Source: Sipunculus nudus (Eukaryota > Annelida > Sipuncula > Golfingiida > Sipunculidae). Taken from it: a DNA stretch of 64,000 nt. A program made the translations under genes and the position numbers. Location: assembly GCA_026874595.1 (NCBI GenBank), contig CM049307.1:63456370-63520369 (forward strand), given 5' to 3'. Below, piece by piece: positions 10,919 through 18,116 of this stretch. Numbering within the stretch: the first letter of the stretch is position 1; each line of letters opens with the position of its first letter. The notes under the pieces were generated by a model. That model saw only the letters and a program-made list of their open reading frames with translations, was not told where the DNA came from and searched no databases.

Positions 10919-11524
10919 ATGGCTAGCCGTCCTTTCCTCCATTACAAAGCCCTAGTTATAGGCGCCTCTGAAGTCAGAAACCTGGGGGCCGCCATGTTGG
11001 CTCACGAAGGTCGTTTGCGACCTAATTTCGGATTCCCGTCGCTTACATGCAATATATCCGTTCGAGGCAGGGGAGGCCATTCTGTCACTAGTCTTGGGAG
11101 CGATCTTGCGCCATTCCAAAAATTTAAACCTGATATTGTGGTCCTCCACGTAGGAGGAAACGATCTCTCGTGTCTCGACATCAACGGTAGGCCGGAAGTT
11201 GTTGGTGAGAAAATAGCCGATCTTTGTGAATTCCTCCACACGAACATGGGAGTTCATAGACTAGTTGTTGTGGAATTAAACCCGAGATTCCCACCTTTTT
11301 GTGGGAGACCGTATCCTGAGGATTATAATTCCCGTGTGAACATTTGTAACCAGTACCTAGATGTTGTTTTGGGGGATACGACCTATGCGTCTTTATGGCG
11401 ACACCAGGGGTTTACTTGGGGGGCGCACTTATTCTCAACAGACGGGGTCCATTTTAATGAGGTTGGAACGAAGCACTGGTACCAGAGTATCAGAGGGTCC
11501 CTTATTTGTGCCCTTAGGCAATAA
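10919..11524 (+). CDS. SGNH/GDSL-type hydrolase-like protein of the retrotransposon
   Basis: 201 codons with ATG at 10919 and stop TAA at 11522. The sequence reads as an SGNH fold. Block I is VIGASEVRNL (residues 13-22, Ser17 as nucleophile, with Ala in place of the usual Asp of GDS). A glycine-rich block (RGRGGHSV, 49-56) follows, then HVGGND (77-82, Asn81) and DGVHFNEVG (175-183, Asp175 and His178). All four SGNH residues are therefore kept. About 200 residues is normal for a single SGNH domain. SGNH-like frames are known in some Ngaro and other retrotransposons, with unproven roles (lipid or ester hydrolysis, membrane contact). Here it precedes Gag, within 40 bases of a good splice-donor-like site (10880). 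The frame is intact although the reverse transcriptase is broken. Confidence 0.8.
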   Translation: MASRPFLHYKALVIGASEVRNLGAAMLAHEGRLRPNFGFPSLTCNISVRGRGGHSVTSLGSDLAPFQKFKPDIVVLHVGGNDLSCLDINGRPEVVGEKIADLCEFLHTNMGVHRLVVVELNPRFPPFCGRPYPEDYNSRVNICNQYLDVVLGDTTYASLWRHQGFTWGAHLFSTDGVHFNEVGTKHWYQSIRGSLICALRQ

Positions 11525-11690
11525 GATGTATCAGGCTTAGTGTATAAGGAGGCTCCCCAAAGGAACATTGGGGGTAGATCCAGGGGTTTTTATAGATAGG
11601 CTAATAAGTGACGGGGGGGAGGGGGCACTCCTGTCTGTATTTATTAGTTATCAAGGGGTTTTGATTATTGGTGAAAGGAGGGGGATTTGC

Positions 11691-12048
11691 TACACCCGTG
11701 GTGTAGATATTTCTTCGGCATTTGTTGATTATTCTTGAAGGGGGGGATTTCTGCACCCGTGGTGTAGATCTTGGTGCTTTGACACTTGTTGATTATTCTT
11801 GAAGGGGGGGCATTGCTACACCCGTGGTGTAGGTATTGGTTCTCTGACACTTGTTGATTATCATTGAAAATGGGGAGAATGTTACGCCGGTGGCGTAAGT
11901 ATTGGTTCTTTAACACTTGTGATGGGGGGGATTTGGCAACCCGCTTTTTGTTCCACCCAGGCAGTGTTGATTTTAGACCTGGGGGGGGGGGGATTGCTGC
12001 ACACGTGGTGAACAAATTGGCTCTTTAACCCAGGTGGCTAAACCTGGG
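11691..12048 (+). repeat. 5' hairpin array between hydrolase and Gag frames
   Basis: Four clear stem-loops at 11690-11706, 11751-11767, 11816-11832 and 11882-11898 lie 61-66 bases apart, each preceded by a G-rich run (GGGGGGATT type). Stem sequences are CTACACC/GGTGTAG in the first and third, CTGCACC/GGTGTAG (one G-U pair) in the second and TTACGCC/GGCGTAA in the fourth, with 3-base loops. The fourth differs at two base pairs and both partners change together. A weaker degenerate copy lies near 11998-12014. A distinct hairpin CCCAGGT/ACCTGGG occurs at 12029-12048. No protein frame fits this spacer. Confidence 0.7.
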
Positions 12049-12438
12049 GTATGTTGCTGCTTTAGTGTTTTTGCTTGTTACGTTCACTTCTCCTGACATT
12101 CGTTCCATTTGCCTTGTGGATTTGTGATTTTATAGAAGAATTTTCTTTTGCAATGATTTTATTCTGGCTATGTCAGAGGCGCATACTGCATAATTGTTTT
12201 AAACCCATGCAACAATACATTTGCTGTGTCAAAATGTCTGTGAAACCTTAATGTCTGTTTATTTGTGGAGCTTGTATATGTATTTGGAAAGAACTTATGA
12301 AGAGTAACAAGTAATCTATTTCTGGTTGTACCAGAAGGTCCAATGCAAATTATAACGGCAACAGGGTCTCACTGTGGCAGATTTCATCCATATAAGTATA
12401 AGTCACATTCTGGGGTTGGTTTGGTTCTCTTTTGTCAG

Positions 12439-13515
12439 ATGAGCTCCAGACGTCGAATTGAAACAAGGAAAAGGAAGGCCCCACGTCGCCTCATCGAAGA
12501 CGCTGCGCGCAACTCCACGCCAAAGAGAACTAGGCTCGTGTCACCTACCACGCTACCACAAACTGGTATACCAACACCTGCCCAGGAACCTGCCACTCCT
12601 ACTCAAGCTGGACCCACCAGTGCTGGTACGCTGAGCCAGGAGAGTATCAATGCCATCGTGAACGCTGTCTCCACACAAGTGAAAGAGACGGTGGCAGCTC
12701 AGGTTGAAGACGTGCTGGTAAAAAAGGGACTTATCGCAGGATCTGATGATCTCACTGGGGAAATGGTAGAAGAAATTTCAGGTGAGGGCTCACCAGATAA
12801 TGGCAGGCAAAACACTGATGATGACGATATTATAAATGTTTTAGACAGGGTGGATCCCAAACATAAGGACGCCATCTGGAAAGGCGAGTATGTAGACCTG
12901 TCCCAGCTTAACTGGATCATTGCTAAAGAGAAATCTGAGAATTCTAAAGATAGGAAAGACCTTACTGAGTCTTCAATGAATATGTACGAATGGACGTCTG
13001 CGTTCCATACATTCATGGGCGTGTATTGTTCTAACCCAAACCTGTGTAGTGAAGCCCCTCGTCTTTGTTCCTATATGGAGTCTATTAGATCTCTGTACAG
13101 GAAGGGATATGACTGGCGTACTTATGACTTAGAGTTCCGTAAGCTCAGGGCGCACACAGGGAGACGCTGGGATCGGCGCCATCCTGACCTATGGATGGAC
13201 GCCGTGACCAAGCGTGACAACCACAGGGGTCATGCCAAATCTAATAAGTCTGGTCAGCCCTTTCGCGCAAACCCAACAGGGGTTTGCTTTGGGTTCAATA
13301 AGCACAGGCAATGTCCCAAAAACCCATGCCCATATGCCCACATATGCAGTTTCTGTGGGGGAAATCACCCATTCAAATCCTGCTTACAACGTCCCCAGGC
13401 AAATTCTAACAGCAAAGAACAGTACCCAGGTCCGAGACAGGAAGTTAGGAGACAGGCCCCTAATACAAACCAAAGAAAGGTTGCCTTCCCCAATCAACGG
13501 TCAGGCACTAGATGA
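12439..13515 (+). CDS. Gag-like zinc-finger protein of the retrotransposon
   Basis: The open frame runs from an ATG at 12343, but the likelier start is ATG 12439 (MSSRRRIETRKRK), directly after an acceptor-like TTTTGTCAG, giving 358 residues. The N-terminus is basic. An acidic stretch follows (EEISGEGS to NTDDDD, about 112-131 from this start). A central helical region holds W..AFHTFMGVY, LCSYMESIRSLY and WRTYDLEFRKL. The Cys/His cluster is C-x8-C-x4-C-x3-H followed by C-x2-C-x3-H-x4-C (residues 315-347 counted from 12343), the layout I associate with DIRS/Ngaro Gag-like proteins. It should bind element RNA and form particles. The end overlaps the reverse-transcriptase frame, which is in a different register. 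Confidence 0.75.
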   Translation: MSSRRRIETRKRKAPRRLIEDAARNSTPKRTRLVSPTTLPQTGIPTPAQEPATPTQAGPTSAGTLSQESINAIVNAVSTQVKETVAAQVEDVLVKKGLIAGSDDLTGEMVEEISGEGSPDNGRQNTDDDDIINVLDRVDPKHKDAIWKGEYVDLSQLNWIIAKEKSENSKDRKDLTESSMNMYEWTSAFHTFMGVYCSNPNLCSEAPRLCSYMESIRSLYRKGYDWRTYDLEFRKLRAHTGRRWDRRHPDLWMDAVTKRDNHRGHAKSNKSGQPFRANPTGVCFGFNKHRQCPKNPCPYAHICSFCGGNHPFKSCLQRPQANSNSKEQYPGPRQEVRRQAPNTNQRKVAFPNQRSGTR

Positions 13516-14261
13516 TTTACTTGCGGAGGTAGGGTACCCCATTAGGGATAGGAATTTCCTCTATTCTGGTTTCTTAGAGGGTTTTGATATAGGATACCAA
13601 GGGCCTGCATTAAATTCTCAAAGCGAAAACCACACATCAGCTCTCAGTCAGCCTGAGGTAGTGTCTGCCAAATTGAGCAAAGAGCTTTCGTTAGGAAGGA
13701 TAATGGGCCCTTATGATACAATTCCATTTCAAAATTTTAAAGTGTCTCCTCTTGGGGTAGTGCCGAAGAAGAACCCTGGTCAGTTTAGGTTAATTCACAA
13801 CCTGTCCTACCCCTCATCCGAGCAGTAAATGAAGGCATTCCCAGGGAACTGATAAGCGTTAATTATGCCACATTTGATGATGCCATTAGACTTCTCAAGC
13901 CTTTGGGCCAAGCAGCATTTATGGCAAAAACCGATATAGAATCAGCGTTCCGTCTGCTGCCTATATCCCCGAACAACTATCCTCTGTTAGGTTTTAAGTG
14001 GGAAGGACAGTACTATTTTGACCGCTGCTTGCCCATGGGCTGCTCGTCGTCATGCTGTCTCTTTGAGAAATTTAGTTCGGCATTAGAATTCATTACCAAA
14101 AAACAAATGCAAACCAATAGGGTGGTACATGTCCTGGCAACTTTTTATTCATTGCGGCAATTGAGTCCTCTTGCAAGAAATTGCTGGAAGCCTTTCTTGC
14201 ACTTTGTCATAAACTAGGGGTCCCAATTGTACATGATAAAACAAGCTGGCTCACGGAGTGA
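13487..14261 (+). pseudogene. Reverse transcriptase of DIRS/Ngaro type, broken and truncated
   Basis: The first part, in frame 2, shows LYSGFLEGFDIGYQGP, a conserved GR..GPY block and the fingers motif SPLGVVPKKNPGQFRLIHNLSYP (near 13745-13815). The frame ends at a TAA at 13826 after a small indel and continues in frame 1 with KTDIESAF (Asp codon 13933, palm motif A) and LPMGCSSSC (motif B, near 14030). At about 14131-14146 the catalytic Asp-Asp box is lost by substitution plus a one-base loss, and the sequence continues in frame 3 to a stop at 14259. The thumb and RNase H region that should follow are absent: the recombinase frame begins at once. The copy cannot make an active enzyme. The frame is also open upstream to 13214, inside Gag, probably without meaning. 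Confidence 0.8.
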
Positions 14262-15216
14262 ACAAAAACCCGACCCCTGCTCCAGCTCCCCCAGCATCAC
14301 TGAGCTAATGGGTGTAGGTCAGTACTTAGTTGCCAATAGCTTATCACTTCAGACCAAAAAAGCATATAAACAGGTCTGGAGCAGTTTCCACTCATTCTGT
14401 CAAAGCCAGGGTCACTCCCAGTGGTCTCTATTACCAGTTCAGCCTCTTGCAGTGTTCCTTTTTTTGTCCAAGAAGTATTCTTCCGGCTGTTGTGGCTCCA
14501 CTTTAGCTTCAACAGCATCAGCCATTTCTTTCATACACAAACTAGCAAATTTGACAGACCCTACAGCCTCTGAAGCTGTCAAAAGGCTGCTGCAGGGAGC
14601 TAGGAAATTAACCCCTAAAGTAGACCTACGTTATCCCATATCGCTTAGTATTCTACACCAGCTAGTTAGAGCTCTTCCATGCACATCCAATAATGTATAT
14701 GAATGTAAACTGTTCACTGCTCTGTACCTTGTAGCCTTCCATGGGTTTTTCCGTACTGGTGAGCTCATTACTAGGTCCTTTAGCCAGCAAAACCTTGTAG
14801 TACAATTGTCAGATGTATCAGTGGGGGCGGCTCGTGGTTACGCAAGGATAAAGATTAGGCATGCAAAAAACATGCCTCCAGGTCAATGCCAAATGGTAGT
14901 CCTACAGACTAAAACCCCAGGCCCTTGCCCTGTCAGAGCCTTAGCCACATTTTTACAAATCAGAGGGAATCGTAAAGGTGCTCTGTTTAGCAGCCCTTCA
15001 GCTTCCCCAGTCAGTCGTTCAGAGTTCACAGCTCAGCTGAACAAGGATCTCATATTCTGTAAACTTGACCCGGCTCTTTTCAAAGGCCATTCGTTTAGGA
15101 TTGGAGCTGCTACAGATGCTGCTATACTTGGTAAATCAGACAGTGAAATTCGTAACCTAGGAAGATGGAAATCCAATGCTTTCATGCGTTATATTAGGAT
15201 GTTTCAAGCTCAGTAG
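14233..15216 (+). CDS. Tyrosine recombinase of the retrotransposon
   Basis: About 327 residues, with ATG at 14233 (the frame opens slightly earlier). The N-terminal SAM-like core-binding part covers roughly 25-130 (LMGVGQYLVANSLS, KKAYKQVWSSFHSFC). The catalytic half has the tyrosine-recombinase residues in order: Arg in FFRTGEL (about 174 from this start), Lys in IRHAKN (about 212), HSFR (His about 286, Arg about 289), Trp in LGRWKS at the second His/Trp position (about 312) and Tyr in FMRYIRMF (about 320). It would insert the reverse-transcribed circle by recombination between short matching cores, which fits the absence of a longer target duplication. The true N-terminus may have been lost or fused in the deletion that removed RNase H. 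The frame is otherwise intact. Confidence 0.85.
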   Translation: MIKQAGSRSEQKPDPCSSSPSITELMGVGQYLVANSLSLQTKKAYKQVWSSFHSFCQSQGHSQWSLLPVQPLAVFLFLSKKYSSGCCGSTLASTASAISFIHKLANLTDPTASEAVKRLLQGARKLTPKVDLRYPISLSILHQLVRALPCTSNNVYECKLFTALYLVAFHGFFRTGELITRSFSQQNLVVQLSDVSVGAARGYARIKIRHAKNMPPGQCQMVVLQTKTPGPCPVRALATFLQIRGNRKGALFSSPSASPVSRSEFTAQLNKDLIFCKLDPALFKGHSFRIGAATDAAILGKSDSEIRNLGRWKSNAFMRYIRMFQAQ

Positions 15217-15265
15217 CTAAGGTTACGAGCCCTGATTTAGGATTAGACCCTGATGAGCTGTAGCT

Positions 15266-16252
15266 GGATGGCCCAAGTGGGCATCCTCAACTGTATTTAA
15301 TTTTAGACTATACCTTAGATCAGTGCCATCAACTTCGTTGTATATAAGCTACAAAGCTGGAACTTGCAAGCTTCGCTAGATGACCCAAGTGGGCACCTGC
15401 ATCGGGCTTATACATGAGATAGATTGAGGATCAGTGTATGGTTCGGTGACCCAAGTGGGCACCAGTGTTTGGTTAATCGTAATGAGAGGTTATGCTATTG
15501 CTGGTTATATTATAGAGTCATGGGTTATACATAGGGATTATGCCTGGGTGACCCAAGTGGGCACCTGATTGAGTGGTCTATTTTATTTGTTTTTATTCTT
15601 CTCCACATGATAGAATCATAGGTTAGGTGCAAGGTCTGTCGGTGACCTATGTGGGCAGCCGTATAAGGCCATTTATTTTAATGTGGTTCATGCTCTGCAT
15701 GTAAGGTCGGTTCATATTTACTTGGTGACCCAAGTGGGCACCTGTACATACAGGTATACCGGGAAATAAATTTATCAACCTTAGTCAGTAATGTGATGTT
15801 ATTGCCTTGCCTGCTTGAGCCCTCACCATTCATTGCATGTAACTTGTGTATGTGTATATAAGTGAAGACCCATGTGGGCTTCCAAGGAAAGGACTCAGGG
15901 TGCATCATGATGTATTACATATGCGTTTATGATTGGAAACAGCAGTGCCCGTTTTATTGGCTGTGCATAGACAGATTTGGACTGTATTGGTAACCTCTGC
16001 AGCTGTTCAGCCACTTTCATGTTTTTATTTATATCTGCGCAATATATGAACATTTATGTTATTTGTTTTTGTGGGGTGACCCAAGTGGGCACCCCCATGA
16101 TGTTATGTGTATTGTATTGATTGCATACCGTTTGGAATTGCTACACTTTTGGTTGTGTGACCCAAGTGGGCACCTCTATAGTGTAAAGTTTATTGCATAG
16201 ATCGCATACTGTTTTGACTTTTTACTCTTATTAGGTGACCCAGGTGGGCACC
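15266..16252 (+). repeat. 3' hairpin array downstream of the recombinase
   Basis: Ten copies of a stem-loop with consensus GGTG-A-CCC-AAGT-GGG-CACC lie at 15266, 15379, 15445, 15547, 15641, 15724, 15864, 16073, 16157 and 16234. The upper CCC/GGG stem, the four-base loop and a bulged purine are conserved, while the lower stem varies with pairing kept. Examples are GGATG/CATCC (copy 1), GAAG/CTTC (copy 7) and GGGGTG/CACCCC (copy 8). Copies 2, 5 and 9 are weaker. Spacing is 66-209 bases with AT-rich unconserved linkers. No reading frame runs through the array. Confidence 0.75.
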
Positions 16253-16488
16253 CCCACGGTATAAGGTGTAACTTCATATACATATCATATATGGATTGGA
16301 CTTTTCACATTGGACGGCGTCCTAATGATCTTTCACTAAATATGGACATTAGCGATTTTGTTGTTGATGTAATTATATTAAATGCACTGCACCACAGGAG
16401 CAGACAAATTTATGTAAATTGTTACCATCCATATCCAGCTCAGCAGCAAGTAGGTAGGGGCCATGGTGGGGGGCCACATGTGGCCTAT

Positions 16489-16654
16489 GGCGTGCGGAGC
16501 CCCACCCTGGTTCAGGGCAGCAATTTTGCCCTGTTTTGTAAATTATATTCAAATAAAGTTTATGTAAATTGGCCTTACGGCCCTTACCACCAAACATTGA
16601 TTTTTTCATCTGAATGATCTGCTATGTGTTGTGTGTGCGTGTGTGAGCATAAAT
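16489..16654 (+). repeat. B1 split direct repeat
   Basis: 166 bp matching 17015-17180, from GGCGTGCGGAGCCCC to GTGTGAGCATAAAT. It holds a hairpin (AGGGCA..TGCCCT) and AATAAA at 16552-16557. It abuts A2 directly, sharing the ATAAAT core at 16649-16654. Just upstream is a perfect palindrome GGCCACATGTGGCC (16472-16485). Confidence 0.9.
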
Positions 16655-16906
16655 TTCCGGTTAGTTTGCAAGACTAACAGGTTTTATGCGAACATACGGT
16701 TCACAGCAGACGATTTACACTATCTAAATTTAACTGGTCCTTGACCTTCACCTCAGTCCGCAGTCAAGGCCATTTCCGGTAATTTTGGCCAATCACAGAC
16801 AATTAGCCATTTGGCGCGGGATTTGTATCTGCCAGGCTATATATGGGTCTCTATCGGCATCATATTCACTTTTCATTTGCTGCCTCGCTGGATTTATTGC
16901 TGAATT
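16649..16906 (+). repeat. A2 split direct repeat
   Basis: Second copy of A1 (10406-10663). The B1/A2 boundary reproduces the sequence expected where the two ends of the element meet in a circle, as in the Ngaro replication model. Bases 16907-17014 are a 108-bp spacer seen only once. Confidence 0.9.
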
Positions 16907-17014
16907 CCACCTCCCATCCCTCCTCCTTTTTCTTCTATTGTAGAATTACCCTATGCTTGGTTTTGTATATATTTATTGAATGTATCATTTTGTTTTTGTG
17001 AAGCTGTATGTAGG

Positions 17015-17180
17015 GGCGTGCGGAGCCCCACCCTGGTTCAGGGCAGCAATTTTGCCCTGTTTTGTAAATTATATTCAAATAAAGTTTATGTAAATTGGCC
17101 TTACGGCCCTTACCACCAAACATTGATTTTTTCATCTGAATGATCTGCTATGTGTTGTGTGTGCGTGTGTGAGCATAAAT
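17015..17180 (+). repeat. B2 split direct repeat (right end)
   Basis: Second copy of B1; the element ends at ATAAAT (17175-17180), after which host sequence resumes (ATACCTTTGAC). Confidence 0.9.
17078..17172 (+). terminator. Polyadenylation signal with GT-rich downstream element
   Basis: AATAAA at 17078-17083 is followed by a GT-rich run (TGTGTTGTGTGTGCGTGTGTG, about 17152-17172). The same pair exists in B1 (AATAAA 16552-16557, GT-rich run about 16626-16646). Retrotransposon RNA could end in either repeat. The distance to the GT run (about 70 bases) is long but possible. Confidence 0.45.
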
Positions 17181-17383
17181 ATACCTTTGACTACCCCAAA
17201 TATGCATCCACAGAGCACAAGAACAAACAGACCAGCATCAAAGAGACAGAACTACAAAACAATGACCTGGGTGACACTGATAAGATAAATGAAAACACTA
17301 CCTTAGACATACAGCAGAATGGAAAAGCCAGGGAGTCTGGAGATGCTGAATTTGATATGAGCATAGCATGGACCATGCAGTAG
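17175..17383 (+). CDS. Candidate last coding exon of an unidentified host gene
   Basis: Directly right of the retrotransposon a frame of about 69 codons runs to TAG at 17381 (KYTFDYPKYASTEHKNKQTS.. to SIAWTMQ). It is polar and charged, with mixed codons and synonymous variety rather than the AT-only look of chance frames nearby, and resembles a cytoplasmic C-terminal tail. Joining the flanks without the element, the frame has a TGA at 10402-10404, so the exon could only start after AG at 10404-10405, exactly where ATAAAT begins. A pyrimidine run (TTCTGTTTTT, 10381-10390) precedes that AG. I do not recognise the protein, and no upstream exon is evident. It could be a chance frame. Confidence 0.4.
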
Positions 17384-18016
17384 CTACACCGTTCACAAGG
17401 TATAAACCCTAGAGGTAATATATACAGTGCTTTTTTATCAGAGCAGAGGTCAGGGGGAAGCATTAGATCATCAGTAGCCTTGCACCATGCCTGTTCTAGT
17501 CCTCATGAATGTGACACCAAAGGAGATTGATCCAATTTGTAAATGAATGCTCCTCCTGATTACTGATATTCAGAATGAAATTGCTTCCTGTCCCTGGCTC
17601 TGTTAGTAGTCTAATGTCCATGACCTTCCCATGGCATGTTTTATAAACTTACAGATGATAAAAATCTTGGTACTTTTCAGTCCTTTTAATTGACCTTTTA
17701 AAAGATAAGAATTTTGCTTCATTACACCTTTAGCTGCAGTCCTGACTGAAATAGTGGTAAAGAGTCTGCCAATATTATTAAAACATGTTTCTTTCATAAG
17801 AGATAGGATCATTATGTGCAACAATCTTGCTACCAAATGAAACATGAAGACAACTATATGATAAGAAAACGTAATTACAAAGCCTTTTAGATTTTAGAAT
17901 TTAAATTTACATACACAGAGCCTGGAATAATACAGAAAATCATAACTTATCACTACTTATGACAAACCCTGAGGTCAGTTACACCAACATTTCTCTACTA
18001 CATTATCAGCTTTTGA
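17384..18016. other. Possible 3' UTR or intergenic sequence
   Basis: If the exon above is real this would be its 3' UTR. No strong AATAAA lies close to the stop. No repeat or RNA gene is recognised. Confidence 0.3.
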
Positions 18017-18019
18017 GAT

Positions 18020-18096
18020 GCTGCTGGGGTTCAAACTAGGGACCTCAAAAGCTTTTGTTCAGTTGGCCAATGCCTTAACCACTGCGCTATACATAC
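18020..18096 (-). repeat. tRNA-derived SINE head
   Basis: On the minus strand, TAGCGCAGTGGTTAAGGC (box A, about 18091-18073) and AGTTTGAACCCC (box B, about 18038-18027) stand at the spacing of a Ser/Leu-like tRNA. The rest does not fold into a full tRNA, and box B is off consensus (TTTGAA for TTCGA), so it is a SINE head or tRNA pseudogene. The SINE body, if present, continues leftwards to about 17900. Confidence 0.6.
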
Positions 18097-18116
18097 ATTA
18101 TTTTTTTAATTATTAC

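Larger units (their letters stand above)
10880..12438 (+). other. Candidate alternative intron in the retrotransposon transcript
   Basis: AAG|GTAAGAT at 10880 is a strong donor-like sequence. TTCTCTTTTGTCAG|ATGAGC ending at 12438 is a pyrimidine-rich acceptor immediately before an ATG in the Gag frame. Splicing between them would remove the hydrolase frame and the 5' hairpin array and put the Gag ATG near the 5' end of the mRNA. Unspliced RNA would express the hydrolase first. This is inference from motifs only. Confidence 0.3.
10406..17180 (+). mobile_element. Ngaro-type tyrosine-recombinase retrotransposon (6.8 kb, defective)
   Basis: The element has split direct repeats in the order A1 (10406-10663), internal genes, B1 (16489-16654), A2 (16649-16906) and B2 (17015-17180), the arrangement known for Ngaro/PAT-type YR retrotransposons. 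Inside are an SGNH hydrolase, a zinc-finger Gag-like protein, a reverse transcriptase of DIRS/Ngaro type and a tyrosine recombinase. There is no integrase and no LTR duplication. The A and B copies look identical or nearly so, which argues for recent insertion, yet the reverse transcriptase is frameshifted and its 3' half with RNase H is missing. It therefore probably moved as a non-autonomous derivative, or the RT broke in an earlier source copy. Confidence 0.85.

Noticed and set aside
11665-12015. 116-codon minus-strand frame with repeated PPS..KNNQQ blocks
   Set aside because: Antisense of the 5' hairpin array; its repeats mirror the 65-base unit.
14227-15216. Reading the recombinase as a Crypton (DNA transposon) instead of a retrotransposon gene
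   Set aside because: It lies in the same unit as Gag-like and reverse-transcriptase sequences and inside split direct repeats, which fit Ngaro and not Crypton.
18020-18096. Functional tRNA gene on the minus strand
   Set aside because: Boxes A and B are tRNA-like, but box B is off consensus and the acceptor and anticodon stems do not pair well. A SINE head or pseudogene is likelier.
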